64,000 nt of DNA. It comes from an uncultured Bacteroidota bacterium (GTDB lineage Bacteria > Bacteroidota > Bacteroidia > Flavobacteriales > Flavobacteriaceae). The position numbers were made by a program, and so were the translations under genes. The notes beneath the pieces are model-generated. The model saw only the letters and a list, made by a program, of their open reading frames with translations, was not told the DNA's origin and did not search any database. The DNA lies in NCBI GenBank assembly GCA_902619315.1, contig CACNDW010000004.1, forward strand, positions 54,596 through 118,595, read 5' to 3'. Below, one piece after another: positions 46,421-57,243 of the stretch. The stretch's first letter is position 1, and the number at the start of each line of letters is the position of its first letter.

Positions 46421-47848
46421 TCAGAGAGAAAGTTTTTGGTTGAGGTCCTCAACATACTTCCTGAATTGTTTGTCAGTAAAGCTCAAATTATCGACTGTTT
46501 TGCATGCATGAAGCACAGTAGCATGATCTCTTTTTCCAATCTGTGAACCAATGCTTGCAAGCGAAGCCTTTGTATATTTTTTAGCAAAATACATTGCTAG
46601 TTGCCGTGCTTGAACAATGTGCCTTTTTCTAGTTTTGGACTGAAGGGTTGCAACATCCATTTGAAAATATTCCGAAACTACTTTTTGGATGTAATCGATC
46701 GACACCTCTCGTTTGGTGTTTTTCACAAATTTATTTACAATCTCTTTTGCTAAATTAAGGTCAATATCGACTCTGTTGAAAGAAGATTGAGCAATTAATG
46801 AAATGATAGCACCCTCTAACTCCCTCACATTGGTTTTAATATTTTTGGCAACATACTCTACTATATTATAATCAATGGTGACGCCATCTCTGAACAACTT
46901 ATTTTTAAGTATAGATATTCTAGTTTCCAAATCAGGGATTTGCAGCTCGGCTGATAGCCCCCACTTGAACCTAGAAAGTAAACGCTGTTCGATATCTTGC
47001 ATATCGACAGGTGCTTTATCAGAGGTTACAATAACCTGTTTTCCATTTTGATGCAAGTGATTGAATATATGGAAGAACACGTCTTGTGTTCCTGTTTTGC
47101 CAGAGAAAAATTGAACATCATCAATAATAAGGATATCAATTACTTGATAGAAATGGATAAAATCATTACGAGAGTTTTTCTTTACAGACTCTATATATTG
47201 TTGAGTAAATTTTTCAGCGGAAATATAAAGTACTGTTTTGTCAGGGTATTTATTTTTTATTTGAACTCCTATTGCATGTGCAAGGTGTGTTTTACCTAGA
47301 CCAACACCACCAAAAATCATCAAAGGGTTGAAAGAAGTTCCTCCGGGTTTGTTTGAGACTGCCAATCCAGCAGATCGGGCCAGTCGGTTAGAATCACCCT
47401 CTAAGAAATTTTCAAAATTATAATTAGGATTGAGTTGGGATTCTATTTGAAGATTTCGGATCCCGGGAATTACAAAAGGGTTTTTCAGTTCACTCGAATA
47501 TGTCTGAAGTGGGGCATCAACTTTTTGAGCGTTAACACCGGATTGGTTACTACTGGGAATACTTTCCGTAAAGGGAGCTTTGTTTCCAAAAGTATTTTCC
47601 ATCTTAATTGTGTATATCAAACGGGCGTCATCTCCCAATTCCCGGGTCAGTGCTACTTTTAGAATTTTAACATAATGTTCCTCAAGCCATTCATAAAAAA
47701 ATTTACTCGGAACTTGAATGCTCAATGAATTTTCGGTTATTTTAAGGGGGATGATAGGTTCAAACCAAGTTTTAAAGGCTTGTTGTTGGATATTGTCTTT
47801 GATAAAAACCAAACAATTATTCCAAATTTTTTCAGCAGGTGCCTCCAT
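46421..47848 (-). CDS. dnaA: Chromosomal replication initiator DnaA
   Basis: A protein of 475 residues. Domain I occupies about 1-90 (IWNNCLVFIKDNIQQQAFKTWFEPI), then a low-complexity linker. The AAA+ domain starts about 140 (NYNFENFLEGDSNRLA), with Walker A GGVGLGKTHLAHAIG (Lys186) and Walker B ILIIDDVQFF. Domain IV binds DNA with IGKRDHATVLHACKTV. It initiates replication at oriC. No cluster of TTATCCACA boxes was found near the gene, so oriC is probably elsewhere. It is divergent from a thioesterase gene across a 182-base AT-rich spacer holding no clear promoter match. Confidence 0.98.
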   Translation of the reverse strand: MEAPAEKIWNNCLVFIKDNIQQQAFKTWFEPIIPLKITENSLSIQVPSKFFYEWLEEHYVKILKVALTRELGDDARLIYTIKMENTFGNKAPFTESIPSSNQSGVNAQKVDAPLQTYSSELKNPFVIPGIRNLQIESQLNPNYNFENFLEGDSNRLARSAGLAVSNKPGGTSFNPLMIFGGVGLGKTHLAHAIGVQIKNKYPDKTVLYISAEKFTQQYIESVKKNSRNDFIHFYQVIDILIIDDVQFFSGKTGTQDVFFHIFNHLHQNGKQVIVTSDKAPVDMQDIEQRLLSRFKWGLSAELQIPDLETRISILKNKLFRDGVTIDYNIVEYVAKNIKTNVRELEGAIISLIAQSSFNRVDIDLNLAKEIVNKFVKNTKREVSIDYIQKVVSEYFQMDVATLQSKTRKRHIVQARQLAMYFAKKYTKASLASIGSQIGKRDHATVLHACKTVDNLSFTDKQFRKYVEDLNQKLSL

Positions 47849-48030
47849 TCAAGTTTTTAAAGTGTAGTTGTTTTTGATCTAACTCTTACAGGTATGTGAT
47901 CAGAACACAACCTTACAAATATTGAAATAAAAATCTAAAAAAAAACTTTTTTTTGGGTTGATTTTTTAATTTTTTTTTTTGAAATTATAAACGGATGAAA
48001 CCTTGCAATTTTTAATTAAATATCTTTTAG

Positions 48031-48438
48031 TTGATTAACTATATTTCAGAAGTTTTTAGGGTTAGATATAATGAAACGGATCAAATGGGATTTGCACACC
48101 ACAGCAATTATCTCAATTATTTCGAAATGGCTCGAATTGAATGGTTCAACAAAATAGGATTTTCCTATGCAGCTCTTGAGCGACAGGGGATTGTAATGCC
48201 TGTTGTTTCTGTTCAAATTAATTTTAAATCTCCTGCTTTTTTTGATGACCCACTTACAATAAAATTATTTGTAAATGAGATCCCAAAAGCGAGTATTAAA
48301 ATTGATTACATCATCATGAACGCCTTGAAAAAGGAAATAGCAAATGGTACTACTACACTTGCTTTTGTAAATATTGAAATCAACAAGCCAGTAAGGTGCC
48401 CTCAAAAGTTGTTGGATATTATTGAATCTTTATGGTAG
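48031..48438 (+). CDS. 4HBT-type hotdog acyl-CoA thioesterase (YbgC-like)
   Basis: A protein of 135 residues. VRYNETDQMGFAHHSNYLNYFEMARIEWF is the 4-hydroxybenzoyl-CoA thioesterase/YbgC motif with the catalytic Asp in ETDQMG. It hydrolyses an acyl-CoA of unknown identity. The start is TTG at 48031, directly after an in-frame TAG; the next Met is inside the active-site motif, so TTG must be used. Its 3' end overlaps convergent ribD by 37 bases. It sits upstream of dnaA in the opposite direction. Confidence 0.88.
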   Translation: MINYISEVFRVRYNETDQMGFAHHSNYLNYFEMARIEWFNKIGFSYAALERQGIVMPVVSVQINFKSPAFFDDPLTIKLFVNEIPKASIKIDYIIMNALKKEIANGTTTLAFVNIEINKPVRCPQKLLDIIESLW

Positions 48439-49436
48439 ATTAAAAGCGTGTCTTCTAAAATTTTTGATGACTTGTAATTAGCATTTCTTCTAAATACTGG
48501 TCCTTTTAATCCGGTTATTAATTTTTTTTTGGTTACGAAAACTCTTGCCTCATCCCAAAGCTCAGCATCAATAAAATTTTGAAGTGTTTTGGTTCCTCCC
48601 TCAATAATTACGGATTGTAAACTATTGTTAAAAAGCTGATCCAATATTTCTTGGGGTTTAATCGAAAGTTGATCTTTATTTTTACCCTTGTTTTCATTTT
48701 TAATGGTGATAAACTTCTTCTTCATTAAATTAAAATCCCCATCAGTTTTAGATAATTTTTTGGAGGGATCAATTACAATGGAAACGGGATTTTTACCATT
48801 CCATAGGCGAGTATCCAATTTTGGATTGTCATTAAGCACTGTTTGCACCCCAATCATAATCGACTGCTCTTGACTTCTCCACTGGTGCACGAGTTGTTTC
48901 GACAGGGGATTAGTCAACCAGTATTTCTTCTGATTTTCTTTTGGAGCGATAAAACCGTCCATACTCTCGGCCCATTTCAATATTACATATGGACGTTTTT
49001 TTTGGTGGAAACTGAAAAATCGACGGTTAAGTTTTTGACACTTAGATTCTAGTACACCTATTTTTACCTCACATCCAGCTCGTTTAAGTTTCTCTAATCC
49101 TTTTCCTAATACTCTTTTGTTTTGATCAAGACATCCGATTATCACCCTTGGAATTTTCATTTCCAATATTAGATCTGTACAGGGAGGGGTTTTTCCATAA
49201 TGATCGCAGGGTTCTAAATTTACAAATAATGAACTTTTTGATAGTAGTGATTGATCTCTAATATTCAAAATAGCTTCTCTTTCAGCGTGGTTACCACCTG
49301 CTTTTTTGTGCCATCCCTCAGCTATTATTTTACCTTCAAAAATAATGACACAACCAACTAGAGGATTAGGATAGGTGTTTCCTAAACCCTTTTTAGCAAG
49401 AAAAATACAACGTTCCATAAAAGCGGCATCATTCAT
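48402..49436 (-). CDS. ribD: Bifunctional riboflavin biosynthesis deaminase/reductase
   Basis: A protein of 344 residues from the ATG at 49436 (MNDAAFMERCIFLAKKG). A TTG at 49475 lies upstream of the promoter element and is rejected. The N-terminal zinc deaminase domain has NHAERE (His50, Glu52) and PCDHYGKTPPC (Cys77, Cys86). The C-terminal reductase domain (about 145-340) has RPYVILKWAESMDGFIA and VIIEGGTKTLQNFI. It performs the second and third steps of riboflavin synthesis. It is divergent from prmC and its 3' end overlaps the thioesterase gene. Confidence 0.95.
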   Translation of the reverse strand: MNDAAFMERCIFLAKKGLGNTYPNPLVGCVIIFEGKIIAEGWHKKAGGNHAEREAILNIRDQSLLSKSSLFVNLEPCDHYGKTPPCTDLILEMKIPRVIIGCLDQNKRVLGKGLEKLKRAGCEVKIGVLESKCQKLNRRFFSFHQKKRPYVILKWAESMDGFIAPKENQKKYWLTNPLSKQLVHQWRSQEQSIMIGVQTVLNDNPKLDTRLWNGKNPVSIVIDPSKKLSKTDGDFNLMKKKFITIKNENKGKNKDQLSIKPQEILDQLFNNSLQSVIIEGGTKTLQNFIDAELWDEARVFVTKKKLITGLKGPVFRRNANYKSSKILEDTLLIYHKDSIISNNF

Positions 49437-49462
49437 TTTTGGTGATAATAAAATTAATAAGT

Positions 49463-49470
49463 CAAATTTA
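49463..49470 (-). promoter_or_regulatory. TAnnTTTG promoter element for ribD
   Basis: Minus strand TAAATTTG, a full match, 26 bases before the ribD ATG at 49436. It lies between that ATG and nothing else usable, which supports the shorter ribD start. Confidence 0.5.
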
Positions 49471-49498
49471 GTCAAAAATGATTGTGTTATTTTTATAT

Positions 49499-50350
49499 AT
49501 GCTGTTGAATGAATTCAAAAATCACTTTACTATTTCTTTGTCGGATCATTATTCAAAATCCGAAATCTCTGCATTTTTTCGTCGCTTAACAGATTTTTAT
49601 TTTCAATGGCCACCAACTTTTTCTGTTTTAAATCCCAGATATAAACTTAATCAACAAGAGCTTCATAAATTATTTTTTGCACTGAATGAATTAAAAAAGT
49701 TCAAACCAATACAATACATTATTAACGAATGTTACTTCTATGGCAGGAAATTTTTTGTGAACAAAGAGGTACTGATTCCTCGTCCTGAGACCGAGGAATT
49801 AGTGAGTTGGGTGCTAAACGATTTCGATGGTGCTAAAAATTATATGAAGTTATTAGAATTAGGAACCGGTAGTGGTTGTATTGCAATTAGTTTGGCAAAA
49901 GAGCATAGTAAATTTAATATTGAGGCGCTGGATGTATCAAAGACCGCAATTGAAATTGCAATAAAAAATGCCATCAAGCACCATGTGGAAATAGATTTTA
50001 TTCAAAAGGATATGGCAGTTTTGGATGTTTGGAATAAACCAGTAGATCTCATTATTTCAAATCCCCCTTATATTGATCCAAGGGACAAGAGTGAAATGCT
50101 GCCGAATGTTTTGGTATACGAACCCCATTTAGCTCTTTTTGCTCCCAAAGAAGAACCTCTTTACTTCTACAAAAAAATTGTTACACTTGCCCAGCACAGT
50201 CTAAATCGGAATGGATGCCTATACCTTGAAATCAATCCTAAATTTAGGGAAAACTTATTGGGTTTTATTAAAAGTAAAACTTTTAAGGATATTGAAGTTA
50301 GAAATGATATTTTTGGGAAAGAAAGAATGCTTAAAGCAGTGAAATCATAA
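49499..50350 (+). CDS. prmC: Peptide chain release factor N5-glutamine methyltransferase
   Basis: A protein of 283 residues from the ATG at 49499 (MLLNEFKNHFTISLS), which matches the family start; an in-frame ATG at 49478 would add IVLFLY-like hydrophobic residues. It methylates the GGQ glutamine of release factors with SAM. The helical N-domain is followed by FVNKEVLIPRPETEELV, LLELGTGSGCIAISLA (SAM motif I) and the signature IISNPPYIDP. It is immediately followed by ligA with no gap. Confidence 0.95.
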   Translation: MLLNEFKNHFTISLSDHYSKSEISAFFRRLTDFYFQWPPTFSVLNPRYKLNQQELHKLFFALNELKKFKPIQYIINECYFYGRKFFVNKEVLIPRPETEELVSWVLNDFDGAKNYMKLLELGTGSGCIAISLAKEHSKFNIEALDVSKTAIEIAIKNAIKHHVEIDFIQKDMAVLDVWNKPVDLIISNPPYIDPRDKSEMLPNVLVYEPHLALFAPKEEPLYFYKKIVTLAQHSLNRNGCLYLEINPKFRENLLGFIKSKTFKDIEVRNDIFGKERMLKAVKS

Positions 50351-52348
<1,998 letters not shown>

Positions 52349-52430
52349 TCTAGTGGTTTGTTTGATTTATAACATTTTACATTATAAATTGATATAAAAA
52401 AATTTTTAATTCTTGAATTTTCTTAATAAT

Positions 52431-52438
52431 TAATTTTG
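52431..52438 (+). promoter_or_regulatory. TAnnTTTG promoter element abutting the DUF6913-dapA unit
   Basis: Plus strand TAATTTTG, a full match, only 3 bases before the ATG at 52442. A TTG at 52413-52415 may be the -33 element (15-base spacer). Transcription would start inside or next to the start codon. Confidence 0.5.
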
Positions 52439-52441
52439 TTT

Positions 52442-52972
52442 ATGAATAATTGGTTGAGACGAGCACTTTTAAGTCGAGTCTATCGAAAAATAATTAAACA
52501 AAACTCTTTAGCAGACTTTAAACGGAGTCCAAAGAAACTAAAAAAAATATCTGTCATTCTTGACCATAGACTTGGAATTGATAAAGAACATTTTAAAAAA
52601 ATCGGTAACCATTTTAATATTCCAAGAAAAAACTTGAGGGTATTGACTTTTTTTCAATCCCAAGATCAAATCAATGAAGCTAATCAAGATAACAGTTGTT
52701 CCGCCAAAAATATTTCAAGTTTTGGATTGTTAAATGGAGTATTACTTGATTTTTGTAATGAGAATTCGGATGTTTTGATAAATTTTTTTAGCGGAGATGA
52801 TATTAACCTAAAATATTTAAGTGCAAAATCTAGCAAAAATCTTAGTGTAGGCTTCAAGAGTGTTGATCATGCATTAAACGATTTGATTATTGAAGTTGAT
52901 GCACAAAATATTGATATTTTTATAACTGAGTGCATCAAATATTTAGAAATTTTTTTCACAAATAAAAAATGA
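52442..52972 (+). CDS. DUF6913-family protein
   Basis: A protein of 176 residues from the ATG at 52442 (MNNWLRRALLSRVYRKI); a TTG at 52436 lies within the promoter element. I recognise the DUF6913 family, small cytoplasmic proteins that precede dapA in flavobacteria. The body has a Rossmann-like alternation (KISVILDHRLGIDKEHFKKIG, DVLINFFSGDDINLKYLSAKSSKNLSVGF). No catalytic residues can be named. It overlaps dapA by 4 bases (ATGA), so the two are translationally coupled; a role in lysine/peptidoglycan precursor supply is suggested only by position. Confidence 0.78.
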   Translation: MNNWLRRALLSRVYRKIIKQNSLADFKRSPKKLKKISVILDHRLGIDKEHFKKIGNHFNIPRKNLRVLTFFQSQDQINEANQDNSCSAKNISSFGLLNGVLLDFCNENSDVLINFFSGDDINLKYLSAKSSKNLSVGFKSVDHALNDLIIEVDAQNIDIFITECIKYLEIFFTNKK

Positions 52973-53853
52973 GAGAAATCCAAGGACATGGTGTTGCAAT
53001 GATTACTCCATTCAAAGCAGATGGCAGTATTGATTTTGATGCTATTCCGATAATAGTAAATCATCTTATTAATGGAGGTGTTGATTTTCTGGTGGTATTG
53101 GGTACCACTGCAGAGACGGCTACTCTTACGAAATTAGAAAAGATTGAACTGGTAGAGAAAATCGTTGAAGTTAATTCTGATCGACTGCCCTTAGTACTGG
53201 GCTTGGGAGGTAACAATACTCAGGAGCTCTTAGGTATGTTTGATTGGTTTAATTTATCGTCTTTTACTGCACTTCTTTCAGTAACCCCCTATTATAACAA
53301 ACCCAATCAAGAGGGACTTTATCAGCATTTTAAAACCATAGCAAATAATTCCAATCTTCCTGTTATCCTTTACAACGTACCTTCGAGAACAGGAGTTAAT
53401 ATTACCCCTGAGACGGTTTTACGTTTGGCTGAAGATTTCGACAATATTGTTGCTTTAAAAGAAGCATCCGGAGACTTTCAACAAGCTCAAACCTTGATTA
53501 AACTATGTCCTCATAATTTCTCTATTTTATCTGGTGATGATGAAATGTCCCTGCCTATGATCTTGGCAGGTGCCAAAGGAGTAATTTCAGTTATTGGGAA
53601 TGCTATACCGGAACAATATTCAAGAATCATTAAGGAGGGTCTTTCAAGAAATGTTGACAAAGCCTATTTAATCCAATATCAATTGTTGGATTTAATAAGA
53701 ATGATATATTTTGAGGGAAATCCCACTGGAATTAAAGTTTTGATGGAGACTTTAGGTCTGTGTGAAAACAATTTAAGACTTCCACTTATTCCTAGCACAA
53801 AAGAGTTGACCCTAGAACTGAAAGAAGAGTTAAAAAAGGTTATGCACATTTAA
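52969..53853 (+). CDS. dapA: 4-hydroxy-tetrahydrodipicolinate synthase
   Basis: A protein of 294 residues. It condenses pyruvate and aspartate semialdehyde, the first step towards diaminopimelate and lysine. The Schiff-base Lys164 lies in VALKEASGD, Tyr135 in ILYNVPSRTG, and GTTAETATL is the phosphate-loop-like motif near residue 45. SGDDEMSLPMILAGAKGVISV is also typical. It overlaps the DUF6913 gene by 4 bases. Confidence 0.97.
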   Translation: MREIQGHGVAMITPFKADGSIDFDAIPIIVNHLINGGVDFLVVLGTTAETATLTKLEKIELVEKIVEVNSDRLPLVLGLGGNNTQELLGMFDWFNLSSFTALLSVTPYYNKPNQEGLYQHFKTIANNSNLPVILYNVPSRTGVNITPETVLRLAEDFDNIVALKEASGDFQQAQTLIKLCPHNFSILSGDDEMSLPMILAGAKGVISVIGNAIPEQYSRIIKEGLSRNVDKAYLIQYQLLDLIRMIYFEGNPTGIKVLMETLGLCENNLRLPLIPSTKELTLELKEELKKVMHI

Positions 53854-53925
53854 CCCCCCCCAATCGTTAACTAATTTAAGTGCTTTATCGTTTTGAATTG
53901 TTGATCAAAACTGTAAATAATTTAT

Positions 53926-53933
53926 TAATTTCG
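53926..53933 (+). promoter_or_regulatory. Near-consensus promoter element abutting bamD
   Basis: TAATTTCG differs from TAnnTTTG at one base and lies 4 bases (CGCC) before the bamD ATG. TTG triplets at 53898-53903 could provide the -33 element (about 22 bases away). Its position repeats the dapF and DUF6913 arrangement. Confidence 0.35.
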
Positions 53934-53937
53934 CGCC

Positions 53938-54744
53938 ATGTCTAAGCAGTTAAACCTCTTTTTCTTTGTAAAGTTTTTCACATTTTTTCTTGTGTCATGT
54001 AACGAGTATCAAAAAATTCTCAACAGCGAAGACAATAACTTAAAGTACAAAGCGGCTGAAGAATATTACAACAATGGTGAATACAGAAGGGCCAATCGCC
54101 TTTTGGAGCAATTGGTTCCAATCTATCGTGGAAAGCCTCAGGCAGAGAGACTAGTATACTTTTTTGCAGATTCTTATTTTCAAACTAAAAATTATTATTT
54201 GGCCTCTTATCAATTTGAAAGTTTTATCAAATCATTTCCCAAATCTCAAAAATTGGAGGAAGCTAGTTTCTTTGCTGCAAAATCTCATTACATGATGTCT
54301 CCAATTTTCAGTTTAGATCAGGAGGAGACCAACACAGCAATTGAAAAACTTCAGATATTCATGAATAATTATCCTAAGTCCAAGTTTACTGATGAATGTA
54401 ATCAGCTCATTAGTGAGTTGCAGAATAAAATAGAAAAAAAAGAATTTGAAGTAGCTAAACAATATTATACAATTTATGACTTTAGGGCTGCGATTAAATC
54501 CCTAGATAATTTTGTAGCAGATTTTGTCGGTTCTAAATTTAGAGAAGAAGCTCTCTATTATAAGTTTTTAGCATCTTACGAAATTGCCATAAATAGTATT
54601 CAATCAAAAAAATATGAACGTTTGCTTGAACTAAAACAAATCCATAATAGTATTGTTAGATATTATCCAGAAACCCTATTCGAAGAAGACCTAACCAAAA
54701 AAATGAATAGTGTTGATAAAGAAATTAATAACTTTACAAACTAA
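53938..54744 (+). CDS. bamD: Outer membrane protein assembly factor BamD, lipoprotein
   Basis: A protein of 268 residues. The lipoprotein signal ends FFLVSC (lipid Cys21), followed by NEYQKILNSEDNNLKYKAAEEYYNNGEYRRANRLLEQL and four or five TPR units (YFFADSYFQTKNYYLASYQFESFIKSFPKS; MNNYPKSKFTDECNQLI). BamD helps BamA insert beta-barrel proteins. It is the first gene of bamD-rpoZ-coaBC-DUF4835-recN, a common flavobacterial order. Confidence 0.93.
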   Translation: MSKQLNLFFFVKFFTFFLVSCNEYQKILNSEDNNLKYKAAEEYYNNGEYRRANRLLEQLVPIYRGKPQAERLVYFFADSYFQTKNYYLASYQFESFIKSFPKSQKLEEASFFAAKSHYMMSPIFSLDQEETNTAIEKLQIFMNNYPKSKFTDECNQLISELQNKIEKKEFEVAKQYYTIYDFRAAIKSLDNFVADFVGSKFREEALYYKFLASYEIAINSIQSKKYERLLELKQIHNSIVRYYPETLFEEDLTKKMNSVDKEINNFTN

Positions 54745-54758
54745 ATATAGAAATTGTT

Positions 54759-55088
54759 ATGACAAAATACAGAAATTCCAACGCCCCTGCCTCCACCGCA
54801 ACATACAACAGAACAACTATAGAGACACCCACAGAAAATATTTACGAGGCTTTGTCCATAATTGCCAAGAGATCTAATCAAATCAATTTAGATATTAGAA
54901 AAGAGTTGCATGAAAAGCTGGATGAGTTTGCGACTCACAACGACAGTCTTGAAGAGATTTTCGAAAACAAAGAGCAAATCGAAGTTTCTAAATTTTACGA
55001 GCGTTTGCCCAAGCCCCATGCAATTGCAATTGAGGAGTGGTTGAATGAAAATATTTACCACCGAAACACGGAGGACAACAACGTATAA
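54759..55088 (+). CDS. rpoZ: RNA polymerase omega subunit, Bacteroidota type
   Basis: A protein of 109 residues. NIYEALSIIAKRSNQINLDIRKELHEKLDEFATHNDSLEEIFENKEQIEVSKFYERLPKPHAIAIEEWLNENI matches, as far as I can recall, the divergent omega subunit annotated in Bacteroidota between bamD and coaBC. The first 20 residues are Thr/Asn/Pro-rich and disordered. Omega aids assembly of the beta' subunit. The gene lies 14 bases after bamD and 3 bases before coaBC. The identity rests on gene order and the helical core rather than on strong motifs. Confidence 0.8.
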   Translation: MTKYRNSNAPASTATYNRTTIETPTENIYEALSIIAKRSNQINLDIRKELHEKLDEFATHNDSLEEIFENKEQIEVSKFYERLPKPHAIAIEEWLNENIYHRNTEDNNV

Positions 55089-55091
55089 ATC

Positions 55092-56297
55092 ATGAGTGTT
55101 CTGAGCGGAAAAAAAATCCTCCTGGGAATCTCCGGTGGTATAGCCGCTTACAAAACACCAATTATTGTTAGATTGTTGAAGTCCCAAGGTGCGGAGGTCA
55201 AAATTGTCATGACGCCTGCTGCTAAAGATTTTGTTACACCATTAACCCTCTCTACCCTCTCTAATCATCCAGTATATTCAACTTTTACAGAGCAATTGCA
55301 TGATAATCCTGTGTGGAACGATCATGTGAAATTGGGTAAGTGGGCAGATTTGTTTCTGATTGCACCTGCAACATCCAATACTCTCTCTGCAATGGTTCAC
55401 TCAAAATGTAACAACTTACTTATTGCTACTTATTTGTCTTGTAACTGTACTGTTTATGTTGCTCCTGCCATGGATTTAGATATGTATGAACATCCAGCAA
55501 ATCAGCAAAATATTAAGGAATTAAAACGAATTGGTAAAAAGGTCTTGAGTGTGGGTGAAGGATTCTTGGCTAGTGGTTTGTTTGGCAAGGGCAGAATGTT
55601 GGAACCTGAGGAAATTATTAGTCAAATTACTGAAGATTTAAAATCTGTACTCCCACTTTACGGTAAAAAAGTATTGATTACTGCAGGACCTACATTTGAA
55701 CCAATTGACCCAGTTCGTTTTATAGGTAACTATTCAAGCGGCAAAATGGGATTTGCTCTTGCAGAAGAGGCCTGCCAACTGGGGGCTAATGTGACACTCA
55801 TTTCAGGTCCTTGTGTACTTGAAGCCTCCCCAGAGATTAACCGTTACAACATATCAACCGCCGAAGAGATGTATCACCTTGCATTAGACCATTTTACTGA
55901 ATCTGATATTGTCATTGCCGCTGCCGCAGTGGCTGATTTTAAACCACTATATGTAGGAGATCAAAAGATTAAAAAAGAATCTGAAATTCAATCTATTCAG
56001 TTGGGAAAAACCCGGGATGTTTTGTATGATATGGGTAAACTAAAACAAAAACAATTTTTGGTAGGATTTGCTTTAGAGACTGAGAATGAAACTGACAATG
56101 CTATACAAAAAATTAAGTCCAAGAATTTGGATGCTATTGTATTGAATTCTCTCAATGACCACGGTGCTGGCTTTTCAGTTGATTCTAATAAAGTGACCTA
56201 TATAGATAAAAATGAAATTATTACTCCCTTTGAGCTAAAGTCTAAGATTTTAGTTGCTAAAGATATTTTTTCCCAAATATTGTCCGAGAATGAATAA
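55092..56297 (+). CDS. coaBC: Bifunctional phosphopantothenoylcysteine decarboxylase/phosphopantothenate-cysteine ligase
   Basis: A protein of 401 residues. The N-terminal flavoprotein half (1-180; ILLGISGGIAAYKTPIIVRLL, catalytic His in NDHVKLGKWADLFLIAPAT) is the CoaC decarboxylase. The C-terminal half (from GKKVLITAGPTFEPIDPVRFIGNYSSGKMGFALAEE) is the CTP-dependent CoaB ligase, with AAAVADFKP. It makes 4'-phosphopantetheine for coenzyme A. PanB and CoaE of the same pathway are also in this window. It overlaps the DUF4835 gene by 8 bases. Confidence 0.97.
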   Translation: MSVLSGKKILLGISGGIAAYKTPIIVRLLKSQGAEVKIVMTPAAKDFVTPLTLSTLSNHPVYSTFTEQLHDNPVWNDHVKLGKWADLFLIAPATSNTLSAMVHSKCNNLLIATYLSCNCTVYVAPAMDLDMYEHPANQQNIKELKRIGKKVLSVGEGFLASGLFGKGRMLEPEEIISQITEDLKSVLPLYGKKVLITAGPTFEPIDPVRFIGNYSSGKMGFALAEEACQLGANVTLISGPCVLEASPEINRYNISTAEEMYHLALDHFTESDIVIAAAAVADFKPLYVGDQKIKKESEIQSIQLGKTRDVLYDMGKLKQKQFLVGFALETENETDNAIQKIKSKNLDAIVLNSLNDHGAGFSVDSNKVTYIDKNEIITPFELKSKILVAKDIFSQILSENE

Positions 56298-57177
56298 AAT
56301 CCTAACCCTTTTATTATTAACACTTTCATTGATCAAAATCTATGCTCAAGAACTTAATGCTCAATTTGTTGTAAATGCTGATCTTGTAAATCAGACCAAT
56401 CAGCAAATTTTTGAGACATTGGAACGATCGCTTAATGAATTCATCAATTCGCAATCTTGGTCGAGTCAAGAATTTTTTCCTCAAGAAAAAATCACTTGTA
56501 GTTTTGTACTCAATTTATCGAGTTACAGTGCCTCTAAATTTGAGGGGACTCTACAAATTCAATCTCAAAGAACTATTTATGATTCAAACTACGATAGTCC
56601 TCTACTGAATTTTTTAGATAAGGATATCAGCTTTACTTATCAAGAGTTTCAACCTTTATTCTTTAGTCCTGCCTCATATGAATCCAACTTGGTTTCTTTG
56701 ATCAGTTTTTATGTTTATATGATCATGGGGATTAATGCTGATAGCCTTCAACTTAAAGGAGGAGACCCTTACTTTGAGCAAGCCCAGCGGATTGTCAACT
56801 TGTCTCAGCAAGGCGGAGCTCTTGGATGGAAACAGAATGACAGTAACCGCAATCGATTTTGGTTGAGTGACACAATTCGCTCCAATACCTTTAGGGAATA
56901 TCGTGAGGCACTTTACATCTATCACCGTAAAGGGTTGGATTTGATGACTAAAAACTTATTGGAAGCAAAAAACAACATCATTAGTGCATTGCTCCCGCTT
57001 GAAAATCTTTATGATCGCCGACCCAATGCGATGCTCTTACAAATGTTTTTTGACGCTAAGGCAGATGAAATTGTAAACTTTTTTTCTGATGGTCCTGAAG
57101 TGGATTTTGACAGGACTTTGAAAATGTTAAAAAAAATAGCTCCTTTTTATCAACCTCAGTGGAAACAAATTAAATAG
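56290..57177 (+). CDS. DUF4835-family secreted protein
   Basis: A protein of 295 residues from the ATG at 56290 (MNKILTLLLLTLSLIKIYAQ), which gives a signal peptide; a frame back to 56254 inside coaBC is rejected. Mature ELNAQFVVNADLVNQTNQQIFETLERSLNEFINSQSW and YSASKFEGTLQIQSQRTIYDSNYDSPLLNFLDKD match DUF4835, a Bacteroidota periplasmic family of unknown function always near coaBC and recN. It starts 8 bases before the coaBC stop, so it is coupled with it. A role in envelope assembly is only inferred from bamD nearby. Confidence 0.88.
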   Translation: MNKILTLLLLTLSLIKIYAQELNAQFVVNADLVNQTNQQIFETLERSLNEFINSQSWSSQEFFPQEKITCSFVLNLSSYSASKFEGTLQIQSQRTIYDSNYDSPLLNFLDKDISFTYQEFQPLFFSPASYESNLVSLISFYVYMIMGINADSLQLKGGDPYFEQAQRIVNLSQQGGALGWKQNDSNRNRFWLSDTIRSNTFREYREALYIYHRKGLDLMTKNLLEAKNNIISALLPLENLYDRRPNAMLLQMFFDAKADEIVNFFSDGPEVDFDRTLKMLKKIAPFYQPQWKQIK

Positions 57178-57186
57178 TTTCATTTC

Positions 57187-57217
57187 TTGAAAATATTTTT
57201 TTTCTCAAGTATCTTTG
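57187..57217 (+). promoter_or_regulatory. Promoter for recN (TTG-N20-TATCTTTG)
   Basis: TTG at 57187-57189, a 20-base spacer, and TATCTTTG at 57210-57217 match both Bacteroidota promoter elements with a normal spacing. The element lies 26 bases before the recN start, in the 66-base gap after the DUF4835 gene. Confidence 0.6.
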
Positions 57218-57243
57218 AAGAGTAACTGCATTAACAATTAAAA

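Noticed and set aside
46413..46455. Start of the phosphatase frame at ATG 46455
   Set aside because: It overlaps dnaA and replaces the conserved P-loop with an unrelated sequence; the true N-terminus lies in another frame from GTG 46412.
47849..48030. Possible origin of replication beside dnaA
   Set aside because: No cluster of TTATCCACA-type boxes is seen; only AT-rich runs. A lone 8/9 match at about 3970 lies inside the nitroreductase gene.
52365..52389. ATTTATAA/TTATAAAT hairpin after ligA
   Set aside because: The 8-base stem is only A and T and has a 9-base loop; too weak to call a terminator with confidence.
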